From NCBI RefSeq assembly GCF_010747475.1, contig NZ_VSLZ01000004.1, forward strand, positions 341,067-405,066: 64,000 nucleotides of DNA, given 5' to 3'. Position numbers and translations under genes: made by a program. This document shows, piece by piece, positions 9,042 through 18,086 of this stretch. This DNA is from Halorussus sp. MSC15.2. GTDB lineage: Archaea; Halobacteriota; Halobacteria; Halobacteriales; Haladaptataceae. Each line of letters opens with the position of its first letter. The first letter of the stretch is position 1. The notes beneath the pieces were generated by a model, which searched no databases, had not been told where the DNA came from, and worked only from the letters and a program-made list of their open reading frames with translations.

Positions 9042-9754
9042 GCCACGAAGACGGCGTGGCCGCTCTCGTCGGGGTCTGCGTCCGCGTCGTACCAACCGTG
9101 GCGTTCGACCGAGAGACCTAGCACGCCGCAGACGCCGTCGAGGTACGCGGCGTCGTGGTCGTACAGGCGATGGGTGTCCGCGAAGAACTCGCCGTCCGGC
9201 GTGAACACGAGCGAGTCCCAGCGGTAGGACGAGTCGCCCACCTCGTGAACGTCGGTGAGTCGGGCGTAGGTTCCATCGTCGGACTCGTAGGACACGAGTC
9301 GCGGGTAGGTTCCCTCCTCGCCGGTCGCGAACTGGTCGAAGACGAGGACGCCGTCCGCCGTAAGGTGGTCGGCCGCTGCGCGCAGACTCTCGGCGACGGC
9401 GTCGGGGTCGAGGTGCTGGACGACCGTGAAGGGGAACCAGACGAGGTCGAACTGCCCGTCCACCGGGAGGTCCGGCAGTTCGCCGACCCGGAACTCCGCA
9501 TCCGACTTCGTCCGGGCGCGCTCGACCATCGCGGGGTACTTGTCCACGCCGACGACTTCGAATCCCTCTTCGCGGAGTCGCTTGCTGTGTTCACCGGTAC
9601 CGCAGCCGACGATTAGCGCGCGCTCTGCGTCGGCGTCGCCCCCGGCCACCGCCGCGAATCGGTCGAGGACGAACTCGACTTCGGCGTCGTAGTCCTTCTC
9701 GGCGTAGATGGCGTCGTAGGTCTCGGGGTACTCCGCGTACAGATTCTCGTTCAC
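9026..9754 (-). CDS. Class I SAM-dependent methyltransferase
   Basis: A 242-residue protein with methyltransferase motif I (ALIVGCGTGEHSKRL), motif II (VVGVDKYP) and motif IV (FDLVWFPFTVVQHL). The last is a methyltransferase-25-like post-motif. The N-terminal YPETYDAIYAEKDYD is typical of this family. An ATG lies 39 bases further upstream, but the GTG at 9754 is preferred because a TATA-like box sits 27 bases before it. It probably methylates a small molecule. Its 3' end overlaps that of the convergent Tat protein gene. Confidence 0.8.
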   Translation of the reverse strand: MNENLYAEYPETYDAIYAEKDYDAEVEFVLDRFAAVAGGDADAERALIVGCGTGEHSKRLREEGFEVVGVDKYPAMVERARTKSDAEFRVGELPDLPVDGQFDLVWFPFTVVQHLDPDAVAESLRAAADHLTADGVLVFDQFATGEEGTYPRLVSYESDDGTYARLTDVHEVGDSSYRWDSLVFTPDGEFFADTHRLYDHDAAYLDGVCGVLGLSVERHGWYDADADPDESGHAVFVAQNTD

Positions 9755-9776
9755 GCGACTGAAGACGCACAGAATA

Positions 9777-9785
9777 GTATTAAAT
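9777..9785 (-). promoter_or_regulatory. TATA-like box fixing a GTG start
   Basis: On the minus strand this reads ATTTAATAC, centred 27 bases before the GTG at 9754. It overlaps the ATG of the longer frame region and so argues for the shorter protein. Confidence 0.5.
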
Positions 9786-9902
9786 CCAACCATTATGCAG
9801 ACGGCGTGTCGAACCTGCGCGTGATACGCGTCGGTGAGAGGCTCCGGTCACTGCCTCGATTGCGTGGAAAAGAGTGAACTGAAGCGCGGGTCGGCCGGGT
9901 TC

Positions 9903-10241
9903 TCAGGGCTGGAGGTACGCGTAGCCGTCCTCCTGCAATCGGGTCAGTTCGCTCGCGCCCGAGGAGACCGTCTCGACGCCCTCGACGAGGTCACCGTCGT
10001 CGAGGTCCATCATGTCGAGGGTGTTGCTACAGGCCTTGAACGCGATGCCCGAGTCGAGGAGTTCCTGCACCGTGTCGCTGTGGGTTCCGTCTCGCGTAAC
10101 TGGGTCGATGCCCTCGGCCTGCGCGACGACCGCGATGTCATCCATCTCGATGGTCTCGTCCTTCGAGAGGTTCTCCGCTATCGTAAGGACGGTGTTCTGG
10201 TGGTCCTCGTCGCCGCTCGTGAGGTGGAATGCGGTTCGCAT
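9903..10241 (-). CDS. DsrE/DsrF-like small protein
   Basis: A 112-residue protein with the DsrE/F-type fold pattern: MRTAFHLTSGDEDHQNTVL at the N-terminus, then DDIAVVAQAEGID, and a Cys in the FKACSNTLD loop. That Cys is at the position where sulfur-relay family members carry a reactive cysteine. It may take part in sulfur transfer or be a structural relative. The start at 10241 is preferred over an upstream start because the family fold begins at MRTAFHL. It lies in a divergent pair with the HD gene. Confidence 0.72.
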   Translation of the reverse strand: MRTAFHLTSGDEDHQNTVLTIAENLSKDETIEMDDIAVVAQAEGIDPVTRDGTHSDTVQELLDSGIAFKACSNTLDMMDLDDGDLVEGVETVSSGASELTRLQEDGYAYLQP

Positions 10242-10387
10242 CGTCTTGCGTACGTCGCTGGTTCGGAAGTGGTTGCTGGCCCCTCGACCTGCGACGAGAA
10301 ATGCCACGGGGAGCGCGTTCGTTTCGGACAGCCGTATGACAACTCCACAACCACTATGCCGCTGGGAATGGACCGCTCACACCACCC

Positions 10388-11053
10388 GTGACACAGCAAC
10401 TAGGTCCCCTCGCCCAAGCGGTGTCGTTGTCGTACTACGAAGACGCCCTCCCGGGGCACGACGAGTTCCACGCCAATCGAGTTCGGAGTCTTTCGGTTCG
10501 ATTGGCGAACGAATGGGAGCGGACGGTCGATAGAGAGGTTCTCTCCGCGGCGGCGTGGCTACACGACATCGGTCGCCCGCTTGAGCGGTCGGGCGAAATC
10601 GAGAATCACGACAGGTGGGCCGCGGAGGAGGCGAGGGACCTCCTCGAAAACGAGGAGGTGGCGGCCGACCGAATCGAGGCCGTCCAGCACTGTATCCGAA
10701 CGCACAGTATTCGGTCGAGTTCCCCGGACCCGGAGAGTCCCGAGGCGAAACTGCTCTTCGACGCGGACAAGTTGGAGGCGACCGGCGCGGTCGGTATCGC
10801 TCGCATGGCCTGTATCGTCGGCGAGCGCTCGGGGAGAGCGGGCGAGAAGTACGCGGCAATCGGGAACTCGGCAGTTCGGGGAGTGGAAACCTCGGACGTT
10901 CCGGACATTGCTCTTCTCCGAGACTGGGCGAAGGAGCGTCTGGCTAGGGTCCACACGCCACCCGGACGACGTCTCGGAGAGTCGCGGTGGCGTTTCATGG
11001 AGGAGTTCTTCGCGCAGTTCGACCGCGAGATAGGGGTCCACGGAAAGGGATAG
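10388..11053 (+). CDS. HD-domain metal-dependent phosphohydrolase
   Basis: A 221-residue protein. His28, His59-Asp60 (WLHDIGRP) and a later Asp in FDADKLEATG form the metal-binding HD superfamily signature, similar to the YedJ/YpgQ group of uncharacterised phosphohydrolases. The start is a GTG at 10388. It probably hydrolyses a nucleotide or other phosphoester. A second, unrelated-looking HD protein follows 158 bases downstream, so the two could be co-expressed. Confidence 0.8.
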   Translation: MTQQLGPLAQAVSLSYYEDALPGHDEFHANRVRSLSVRLANEWERTVDREVLSAAAWLHDIGRPLERSGEIENHDRWAAEEARDLLENEEVAADRIEAVQHCIRTHSIRSSSPDPESPEAKLLFDADKLEATGAVGIARMACIVGERSGRAGEKYAAIGNSAVRGVETSDVPDIALLRDWAKERLARVHTPPGRRLGESRWRFMEEFFAQFDREIGVHGKG

Positions 11054-11211
11054 TCCCTACAGAGACTCGGACAGAACGCGGAGTATCGGGTGCAGAAGAT
11101 TGCGGTCGAGACTCGCGACGACGCGGAGGCGAGAGGCCGCGGAACTGCGTCCGCCGACAGTTCAGTTCCGAGACACGAACCCTTACGGTCCGGCCGAGAG
11201 ATTCGACACGT

Positions 11212-11814
11212 ATGACCGACGAAGCTCCGGACTACCGCGAGCAGGTCGAATCGGCCTTCCCCGAGATTCGGGACATCGAGGACGAGAGTCTGCGCGAGCA
11301 GGTCACGGAGGCGTGGACGCTCGGTCTCGAACGTGGCGGATGGAAGGACGTCTCCGACGTTCCCTACGCGTGGAACATTCACGAGGTTTCGAACGTCGAA
11401 CACGTCCGCGGGGTCACGCGAATCGCCGCGAAATCCGCCGAGGAACAGCGGGAGTTCCACGGCGCAGACCCCGACCTCGACGTGATTCGGGCCGCCTGTC
11501 TGCTACACGACGTTGGAAAGTGCTACGAGTACGTGGACCACGTGGACGGGGAGAAACTGCTGGACCCCGACCCGACCTACGTCAGCGAGGAGATTCCCCA
11601 CTCGATTTCGGGGTACGCGCTGGCCCACGAAGTGGGGTGTCCGTTGGCGGTCCAGCGGGCGATTCCCCACTTCCTCGGTGAGGTACCCAAGCGGACGCTG
11701 GAAGCGGAACTGGTCAAGAGCGCCAACTCGGCGAGTTCGAACGCGATTACCCAGTCGGCGATGGGCATCACGCTACAGGAGTGGGTCGAGACGTACTCGC
11801 AGACGAGCGACTGA
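11212..11814 (+). CDS. HD-domain protein, second copy in the locus
   Basis: A 200-residue protein with HD signature residues His64 and His99-Asp100 (CLLHDVGK), a later His in IPHSISGYALAHE and a C-terminal helix rich in Ala/Ser. It differs in sequence from the HD protein just upstream and belongs to another branch. A TATA-like CCTTACGG about 28 bases before the ATG supports its own promoter. It is likely a phosphohydrolase; the substrate is unknown. Confidence 0.75.
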   Translation: MTDEAPDYREQVESAFPEIRDIEDESLREQVTEAWTLGLERGGWKDVSDVPYAWNIHEVSNVEHVRGVTRIAAKSAEEQREFHGADPDLDVIRAACLLHDVGKCYEYVDHVDGEKLLDPDPTYVSEEIPHSISGYALAHEVGCPLAVQRAIPHFLGEVPKRTLEAELVKSANSASSNAITQSAMGITLQEWVETYSQTSD

Positions 11815-11914
11815 GGGGACGGAATCCGAGTCCGTAGCGGAGGTCCCGTCCGAAGCGGTTCCCGACTCCGGTTCCGCCCGAACTTACAAACCGCCGCCCG
11901 TGGTAACGCAGTTC

Positions 11915-12058
11915 ATGGCAACATGTCCACACTGTGAGTCCGACATCACCGAGTGGGCGCAGCGACTGGAGCAGGGAGAGCGCGCGAGCACGCCGAAAGT
12001 CTGGACCTGCCCGGAGTGCGATTCGGTCCTCGGCATCTCCGACTGGGGGTCGGAGTAG
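11915..12058 (+). CDS. Small zinc-ribbon protein (47 aa)
   Basis: A 47-residue protein with two Cys-x2-Cys knuckles (CPHC at 4-7 and CPEC near 33-36) separated by a charged helix, enough to bind one zinc. A TATA-like ACTTACAAA is centred about 29 bases before the ATG, which supports it as a real leaderless gene. Such micro-proteins are common in Halobacteria and may bind nucleic acid or protein. Confidence 0.65.
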   Translation: MATCPHCESDITEWAQRLEQGERASTPKVWTCPECDSVLGISDWGSE

Positions 12059-12091
12059 CGTTTCCGTTTGCGTTTACGTTTTCGTTTTCGC

Positions 12092-13345
12092 CTATTCGCT
12101 TTTGACGTTCCACCCGCGGAACCGCGAGATAGCGCCGTGTTCGTCGATAGCGTACGCGCCGAAGGGGAGACCGGGGTCGACGTCGTAGCTGATTCTGGCG
12201 GTGTCGTACTCGCCCGAAACCTGCGACACGCCGTGGACCGAGTCGCCCTGCGCTATCCACCAGACCACGCGGTCGAGTTCGCTGTCGGAGTCTGTCGCGG
12301 AAACCTCGAACTGAATCCGCTCGGTCGTCTCGTACTCCGTCCGCAGGATTCTGGCCGAGGGGTTCAGACGCTCGACGACGGGCGGTCGATTCCCGTCCGA
12401 ACCGACCTCGACCGTCCAACTGACGGTGTCGATTGGGTCGTCGCCCTCGTGAGACGACTCGCCCTCGCGGTAGACCGCCGAGCGAACTCGGTGGGTACCG
12501 GGCGACTCGAAGCGATGGGTGAACGTCGCTCGACTGCTCGAACCGAGGTGGCCGTAGAACAGGTCGGGACCGACGCGCCGGTCGCCGTCCACGTACCACT
12601 CCGCCGAGACGTAGTCGCCGGGGTAGTCGCTGACGGCGGTCTCGAACAACACCGGGACGTCCGGTTTGACCGTGATTTCCCGTTTCGGACTGCCGCGCGA
12701 GACGGTCGGCGAGGGCCGGGAGGGCGTCACCTCGTTTCCGTTCAGCGAGACCGTGGCGGGACCGGCGAGCGCGAACGTCGTTATCTCGCCTTCTACATCG
12801 AACTCGTCTACGCCGCGGTCGGGACCGACGTGGCCGACGGCCCGCGACCCATCGACGCTGTCGCCGCCGTCGCGTTGTCTGACTGGACCGCTGGCCGTGA
12901 ACTCGTAGACTGCGACGCCGCCGCCGTCGCTCTCGACGCGAAGACGGTCGGTCCCCGACCCGGCGTCGAAATCGTCGCCCGCCAGCGACCCGGTCGGTCG
13001 CGGGAACGACGACGGTTTGACTCGCTCGCCGTCGCGGGAGAGCGTCGCCGGACCTGCGAGGACGAGACCGGTGATATCCCCGGAGTATCGAAAGGTGTCG
13101 GTTCCCCGCTCCGGACCGACGTTGCCCGCGGCGCGACTGCCGCCGACCCGGTCGCCGCTGTCCTCCTGTCCGAGGTCGCCGCTCACAGTGAACTCGTAGG
13201 CCGCGAATCCGCCGCCGTCGCTCTCGATTGTGAGCGTCTTCGAGGGCGCGACGTGCGCCGAGACGGAGCGGCCGACGAACGGTGTCACACCTGCGGCGGC
13301 GACCCCTCGCGCGAGGAACCGCCGACGAGAGTTCTCGTTGCCCAT
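12092..13345 (-). CDS. Tat-exported protein with two tandem haloarchaeal repeats and a PKD-like domain
   Basis: A 417-residue protein. The signal is SRRRFLARGVAAAG, ending in a VSAH-type cleavage region. Two tandem modules of about 85 residues follow, each beginning [TR]LxIESDGGG-type and ending in a LAGPATxSxxG turn. The C-terminal half has a PKD/Ig-like domain (YVSAEWYVDGD, then THRFESPGTHRVRSAVY) and a further beta domain. These modules appear in secreted haloarchaeal polysaccharide-related proteins. No catalytic motif is visible, so binding or structural surface display is likely. The ATG at 13345 puts the twin arginines at residues 6-7. Confidence 0.7.
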   Translation of the reverse strand: MGNENSRRRFLARGVAAAGVTPFVGRSVSAHVAPSKTLTIESDGGGFAAYEFTVSGDLGQEDSGDRVGGSRAAGNVGPERGTDTFRYSGDITGLVLAGPATLSRDGERVKPSSFPRPTGSLAGDDFDAGSGTDRLRVESDGGGVAVYEFTASGPVRQRDGGDSVDGSRAVGHVGPDRGVDEFDVEGEITTFALAGPATVSLNGNEVTPSRPSPTVSRGSPKREITVKPDVPVLFETAVSDYPGDYVSAEWYVDGDRRVGPDLFYGHLGSSSRATFTHRFESPGTHRVRSAVYREGESSHEGDDPIDTVSWTVEVGSDGNRPPVVERLNPSARILRTEYETTERIQFEVSATDSDSELDRVVWWIAQGDSVHGVSQVSGEYDTARISYDVDPGLPFGAYAIDEHGAISRFRGWNVKSE

Positions 13346-13537
13346 ACGGAGCGCTACGAGGGGTGGAATCAAAGTTATTCACAGCGTATCGACAGTATCG
13401 AACCTCTAATCCCCGGAATCCGAGACGGCTCGTGGGTCGTTTCGGAAGCGCGCGGAACGCCCTCGAACGTGACAGTCACCCCGAACGACCGGTGAATGGA
13501 ACACGTTTTTCTATCGAGACGCACTACTGTCGCATGC

Positions 13538-13753
13538 ATGACAGACGTATCGTGGCAGTTCGTCCGGTTCGTCGCGACCGTTCTGGTTCTCGGGCCGCCA
13601 GTCGCGTACTACGTCTATCGAGACCGGAAGCGGCGCGGCGAGTCGCGGCCGCTCGCGTGGGCGCTCGGACTCGGCGTCCTCGGCATCCCGGGCCTGATAT
13701 TCCACCTCTATCTTCGCGGAGACTTCGCCGGGCCGAACCGCGACGGCGAGTAG
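13538..13753 (+). CDS. Small two-helix membrane protein
   Basis: A 71-residue protein with membrane segments near 5-24 and 41-60, linked by a basic loop (RDRKRRGES), so the loop should face the cytoplasm. The ATG at 13538 is preferred over the ATG at 13496. The function is unknown. Confidence 0.5.
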   Translation: MTDVSWQFVRFVATVLVLGPPVAYYVYRDRKRRGESRPLAWALGLGVLGIPGLIFHLYLRGDFAGPNRDGE

Positions 13754-13816
13754 CACCGGAATCGCGGCCGAAAGGGACCGCCAGGTCTACTCTTCGGACG
13801 GACCGGCGCTCCTAGC

Positions 13817-14878
13817 TCAGAACTCCGTGACGACTTCGATGCTGACCGTGCCGTAGTCGTTCATCGCCGCCAGTCGGTCGGGCACGTCGCTCAGCGCGAC
13901 CTCCCGCGTCACCAGTTCGGCGGGCGAGACGGTGCCGCGGTCCATCATCCGGAGCAGTTCGCCGTAGCGCGTCGGCGGCATCCCGCGCGACCCGAGGAAC
14001 GTAATTTCGTTCATCGTCATCGCGTCGGTCGGGAGCGCCACCTCGCCGCGCTCCTCGTCGGTCGTCAGGCCGAGTTGGAGGTGCTGGCCGCGCTTGCGGA
14101 GGCACGCGACGGAGTTGCGGCAGGTCTCGGCGACGCCCAGCGCGTCCACCGAGACGTGCGCGCCGCCGGGGGTGAGACGACGGATTCGCCCGGGCACGTC
14201 GGCGACCGCTCCGGCGTTCACCGTCTCGTCCGCGCCCAACTCCTCGGCCTTCGCCAGTTTCTCGTCCGCGAGGTCCACCGCGACGACGTTCGCACCGAGC
14301 GCGTCCGCGACGTGGACCGCCGAGAGACCGACGCCGCCGCAGCCGTGGACCGCCACCCAGTCGCCGGGGGTGAGGTCCGCGCGGTGAGCGAGTCCGTGGT
14401 ACGCCGTGGCGAACCGACAGCCGAGTCCGGCCATCTCGACCGGCGAGACGCCGTCGGGGAGCGCCACGGCGTTGTAGTCGGCGTACGGGACGTGGACCCG
14501 CTCGGCGAACGCGCCGGGCGCGTCGGCCTCGAACCCGAGCGCCAGTCCGTCCTCGCAGACGTTTCCGTGGCCGTTCCGGCAGTGCTCGCAGTCGCCGCGT
14601 CCGAGGTTGAACGGGACCGCGATTCGGTCGCCCTCGCGGAAGCGCTCGACGTTCGGGCCGGTCGAGACCACGGTGCCCGCGGGTTCGTGGCCGAGAATTT
14701 GGCCCTCGGGTACTTGGTCGTCGGCCCACTCGCCGTGGCCCTGCCACGCGTGCCAGTCGCTCCGGCAGACGCCGCAGGCCTCGGTCTCGACGACGACGCC
14801 GTGGTCGTCGGCGTCGGGGGCGGGGACCTGCTCGATTTCGAGCGGTTCGCCGTACTCGCGCAGAACTGCTGCTCTCAT
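13817..14878 (-). CDS. Zinc-dependent alcohol dehydrogenase (MDR family)
   Basis: A 353-residue medium-chain dehydrogenase. Catalytic-zinc ligands are in CGVCRSDWHAW and GHEPAGTV. The structural-zinc Cys set lies in GDCEHCRNGHGNVC. The Rossmann motif is HGCGGVGLSAVHVADALG, and the Asp in VAVDLADEKLAKA suggests NAD. The ATG at 14878 begins the conserved MRAAVLREYGEPLEIEQVP-type strand; a longer frame to 14980 adds unconserved residues. Its substrate is probably a small alcohol or polyol. Confidence 0.9.
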   Translation of the reverse strand: MRAAVLREYGEPLEIEQVPAPDADDHGVVVETEACGVCRSDWHAWQGHGEWADDQVPEGQILGHEPAGTVVSTGPNVERFREGDRIAVPFNLGRGDCEHCRNGHGNVCEDGLALGFEADAPGAFAERVHVPYADYNAVALPDGVSPVEMAGLGCRFATAYHGLAHRADLTPGDWVAVHGCGGVGLSAVHVADALGANVVAVDLADEKLAKAEELGADETVNAGAVADVPGRIRRLTPGGAHVSVDALGVAETCRNSVACLRKRGQHLQLGLTTDEERGEVALPTDAMTMNEITFLGSRGMPPTRYGELLRMMDRGTVSPAELVTREVALSDVPDRLAAMNDYGTVSIEVVTEF

Positions 14879-15019
14879 GCTGGTACTATCAGTCCGGTGG
14901 GTCGGTGCGGGGTTAAATCGGTGGGTCGCGGCGAGATGGTCGGGCGTCGCCGACACTCGGGAGAGGACGCCGAGAGACATCGGCGTCCTCCGCAGGACAA
15001 TTCCGAGAGACGCTCGGCC

Positions 15020-15709
15020 TCACTCCGGCGACCCAGCGAGTCGCTCCACGAGCGACCCGACGAACGCCATCTCGTCGTCGTTCACGGCGTGTTCCAGTCC
15101 GGGGTAGATTCGCTCGGTCACCTCGGCGTTCAGGTCCCGGAACGCCGCTGCGGTCTCACGGACGCGCTCGACCGGGACGTGGTCGTCGGCGTCTCCGCAC
15201 CCGAAGAACGCGGGCGTCCCAGACAGCGAGCCGTCGTACACCCTGCGGGCGTCCAGCGGACCGACGAGACCGCCGGAGAGCGCCGCGACGCCGCCGTACC
15301 GTCGTGGGTTGCGCGCGGCGTACTCCGCCGCGAGGCAGGCCCCCTGCGAGAAACCGAACAGCACCACCCTGTCGAGCGGGATGCCCTTCGCCACGGCGTC
15401 GTCCACGACGGCATCGACCGCGCAGAGCGCCGACGAGAGGTGCGGTTCGTTGCGCTCGACCGGGGCCAGAAACGAGTGGGGATACCACCGACTCCGGGCG
15501 GCCTGCGGCGCGAAGAAGGCCACGCCGTGGCGGTAGAGCGGTTCGGCGAGGTTGACCACGCCCTGCGCCGTCGCGCCCCGACCGTGCAGGAGGACGACCG
15601 CGACCTCGGCGGCCCGAATCGGCGCGCCCGCCGTGACGACGTGTTGGTCGGCGTGGGGGTCCTCCGCGGAACCAGCAGGACTCTGCCGGTCGTCGGAACC
15701 GTCGGTCAT
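15020..15709 (-). CDS. Carboxylesterase/phospholipase-type alpha/beta hydrolase
   Basis: A 229-residue serine hydrolase. The oxyanion motif HGRGATAQG is near residue 42. The nucleophile elbow is GFSQGA near 118. The acid is in CGDADDHVP and the His in GLEHAVNDDE. It matches the YpfH/dienelactone-hydrolase-like esterase family. Its ATG overlaps the stop of the upstream dioxygenase by four bases (ATGA), so the two are translationally coupled. The same pair is commonly neighbours in haloarchaea and Bacillus, which suggests a shared aromatic or quinone detoxification role. Confidence 0.87.
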   Translation of the reverse strand: MTDGSDDRQSPAGSAEDPHADQHVVTAGAPIRAAEVAVVLLHGRGATAQGVVNLAEPLYRHGVAFFAPQAARSRWYPHSFLAPVERNEPHLSSALCAVDAVVDDAVAKGIPLDRVVLFGFSQGACLAAEYAARNPRRYGGVAALSGGLVGPLDARRVYDGSLSGTPAFFGCGDADDHVPVERVRETAAAFRDLNAEVTERIYPGLEHAVNDDEMAFVGSLVERLAGSPE

Positions 15710-16662
15710 TCCGACTCGTTCCTGCGCGGGAGTTCGACCGGCGGGAGTTGGCGCTCTATCAGGTCGCGGTCCTCCTCGAACCAGTCGGGCAGGACGAGCG
15801 ACTCGCCGAGCGTCGCGGGGTCCTCGTCGGCGGTGAGGCCCGGCGATTCGGTCGCCAGTTCGAAGAGAATACCGCCGGGTTCCCTGACGTACAGCGAGTG
15901 GAAGTAGTGGCGGTCGCGCACCCGGGAGACGTCGTAGTCGCGCTCCCGGAACAGGTCGTGCCACTCGTACAGTTGCTCCTCGCTCGCCACGCGAACCGCG
16001 ACGTGGTGAATCGTCCCGATTCCCTCGCGGCCGAAGGAGGCCGAGCGGTCGAGAACGTCCACGACGGTCGCGTGGTCGCCCGAGGCGCGGTACCGAATCC
16101 GATTGACGTCGCCGTCGCGCTCCTCGCCAGCGAGGTCGAAGCCGAGCGTTTCGAGCGTTCCCGCGGTCGTGTACGGGTTGGTCGGCAACAGGGTGACGCC
16201 GTGGACGCCCCGAATCGCGGCGTCGGCCGGAACCGACCCGCCGGTCCACGGTTTGACGGGCGAGTCGGCGGTCACGAGTTCCACCGGGGTTCCGGCGTCG
16301 TCCTCGAACCGGAGGACGGTCTCGTCGAAGCGGCGGCGGGGTCCCGTCACGTCGACGCCGCGAGCGTCGAGGCGGTCGGTCCAGTACGGAACGGAACCCG
16401 GCGGAATCGCGAACGAGACGCCGCTTATCTGGGGTTTGCCGAGGCGGCCCGGCACGTCGTTGGGGTACGGGAAACAGGTGAGGAGCGTCCCGAGGTCGCC
16501 GGTCTCGTTCCCGTAGTACAGGTGGTACCGGAGCATGTCCTCGTAGTTCACCGTCCGCTTGACGAGGCGGAGACCGAGGACGTCCGCGTAGAAGTCCACG
16601 TTGCGTTGGGGGTCGCCCACTATCGAGGTGACGTGGTGGACGCCCGGAGAGTCGTCGAGCAT
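15706..16662 (-). CDS. Ring-cleaving dioxygenase-like VOC (glyoxalase-fold) protein
   Basis: A 318-residue protein with two VOC/glyoxalase modules. It starts with GVHHVTSIVGDPQRNVDFY and has the second-module strand TIHHVAVRV and the ligand segment PGGILFELAT. His11, a mid-protein His and the final Glu match the metal triad of MhqO/MhqA-type hydroquinone dioxygenases. It is the first gene of a two-gene operon with the esterase. The ATG at 16662 gives the normal family N-terminus. Confidence in the family is good; the substrate (hydroquinone or catechol type) is inferred. Confidence 0.85.
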   Translation of the reverse strand: MLDDSPGVHHVTSIVGDPQRNVDFYADVLGLRLVKRTVNYEDMLRYHLYYGNETGDLGTLLTCFPYPNDVPGRLGKPQISGVSFAIPPGSVPYWTDRLDARGVDVTGPRRRFDETVLRFEDDAGTPVELVTADSPVKPWTGGSVPADAAIRGVHGVTLLPTNPYTTAGTLETLGFDLAGEERDGDVNRIRYRASGDHATVVDVLDRSASFGREGIGTIHHVAVRVASEEQLYEWHDLFRERDYDVSRVRDRHYFHSLYVREPGGILFELATESPGLTADEDPATLGESLVLPDWFEEDRDLIERQLPPVELPRRNESE

Positions 16663-16736
16663 CGGTCGTGCGTAGGTTTCGGTCGCGCGAGGATGACTGT
16701 GGCGGCCTCGGCAACTCGCGGTGGGTCCGCCGACTG

Positions 16737-17831
16737 TCAGGGCGACTCCATCGAGTCCACCAGTTCCCGGAACGCCGCCCCGTCCAGCGAGCGCGACGAC
16801 CCGGCCCAGACGGCGTAGCGGACGCCGTCTTCGGCCCAGAGGGCCTCCCACGCGCCGCGGTCCTCCGTCAGCGCGGCGTAGTGGACCGTCGTACCCCGCA
16901 GGTCGAGGGCGGCCCGCGTCTCGGCCGACTGGTCGGAGGGGTCCGGCGGGAGCGACGGTGCGAGGGGACTGTCCTCGTCGGCCGCCAGTAGCCAGAGGTG
17001 GTCGCTCCCGTTCGCTCGGTTCCGGAAGACCGCCTCCAGTGCGTCCGCTTCGGTGAACGTCAGTGCGGAGTCGAGGACGAACTGCCCGCCGGGGGAACTA
17101 TCGGAACCACCGGGGACGAGCGCCGGGACCGGCGAGTCGGTCCGGAGCGCGACCGGTGAGAGGACGAGGCTGGCCTCGTAGGGATGCTCGGGCGCGTAGT
17201 CCCACAGGCCGTGGGGAACGACCGGCGGGCGGCAGCCGTAGCGCACCCAATAGTTCAGCCTGTGGAACGGGACGCGCCGGACTCGGCGGGCACCCTCGGG
17301 GTCGGCGGGCGTCAGTCCGTCGAGGAGACGCGTCAGTTCCTCGTCGGAGAACTCGCCCTCGGAGACCGAGAGTTCGACCTGCGTTCGGTCGCGTTGGACG
17401 CAGGCACCGCGGTTGTCCTTGTAGTCGGTGCCGAGCCACCCCACCGCGTCGCCGCACTCGAACGGCGCGGGGTCGGGCGTGCGCCACAGCGGGGCGATAC
17501 TCGCCGAGGGCGGTGCCCAGTCGTAGCAGAACTGCTTGAGCCTGAGCCGCCGGTCCTCGCCCGCCACCGCGGTGCGAACGCTGCAGGGGTTGCCGTCGCT
17601 GTGGGGCGTCTGGTCGATGTCCTCGGCGGCCACGTCGCTCGGGCGGCCGGGCGGTTGCTCGGGGCGGTGAGTGACCGTCTCGACGCGACAGTCGTCGGGG
17701 AGCCACTCGGGTTCGAAGACGACGAAGTTCACCGCGGCCTGCGCGTCGGCGGGCGCTGTCTCTCGGGGCGGGGCGGCGTCGTCGGCGCGGGTCAGTCGAG
17801 TCTCCGGGTCGGCGCTCCTCCAGACGGTCAT
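16737..17831 (-). CDS. Uncharacterised haloarchaeal protein
   Basis: A 364-residue acidic protein with no signal peptide or membrane segment. It contains a Trp/Asp-rich first half (FVVFEPEWLPDDCRVETV), two Cys in the middle that could pair, and a C-terminal segment (LDLRGTTVHYAALTEDRGAWEALWAEDG) reminiscent of two similar beta-alpha halves. I do not recognise a function. An alternative ATG at 17852 would add seven residues. The upstream gap (17853-18086) has an AT-rich patch near 17905-17935. Confidence 0.6.
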   Translation of the reverse strand: MTVWRSADPETRLTRADDAAPPRETAPADAQAAVNFVVFEPEWLPDDCRVETVTHRPEQPPGRPSDVAAEDIDQTPHSDGNPCSVRTAVAGEDRRLRLKQFCYDWAPPSASIAPLWRTPDPAPFECGDAVGWLGTDYKDNRGACVQRDRTQVELSVSEGEFSDEELTRLLDGLTPADPEGARRVRRVPFHRLNYWVRYGCRPPVVPHGLWDYAPEHPYEASLVLSPVALRTDSPVPALVPGGSDSSPGGQFVLDSALTFTEADALEAVFRNRANGSDHLWLLAADEDSPLAPSLPPDPSDQSAETRAALDLRGTTVHYAALTEDRGAWEALWAEDGVRYAVWAGSSRSLDGAAFRELVDSMESP

Positions 17832-18056
17832 CGTATCGCGCTCCCGGCACATCGCGTGGGTGAATCTGGGGTCAGTCGCACGAATCGAGGTTCGCGCGAA
17901 TCGGCCAAAAGTGTTAGCTGAACCGTATTTTTGTTCTCGGTTCGACACTTCAGGTGCGCACCCGACGCCGGGACCTCGTTATCATCGAAAGCACACCTGA
18001 CCGAGACCCCACCTGACCGCGCCCTCCCCGTCACCGTGATTTCCGAGACAGCCGGA

Positions 18057-18065
18057 ACTTTAAAC
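18057..18065 (+). promoter_or_regulatory. TATA-like box supporting a GTG start
   Basis: ACTTTAAAC is centred 26 bases before the GTG at 18087 of the MFS gene, consistent with a leaderless mRNA that begins at the GTG. Confidence 0.5.
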
Positions 18066-18086
18066 CCGTCCTGAAAACGTAGCGGC

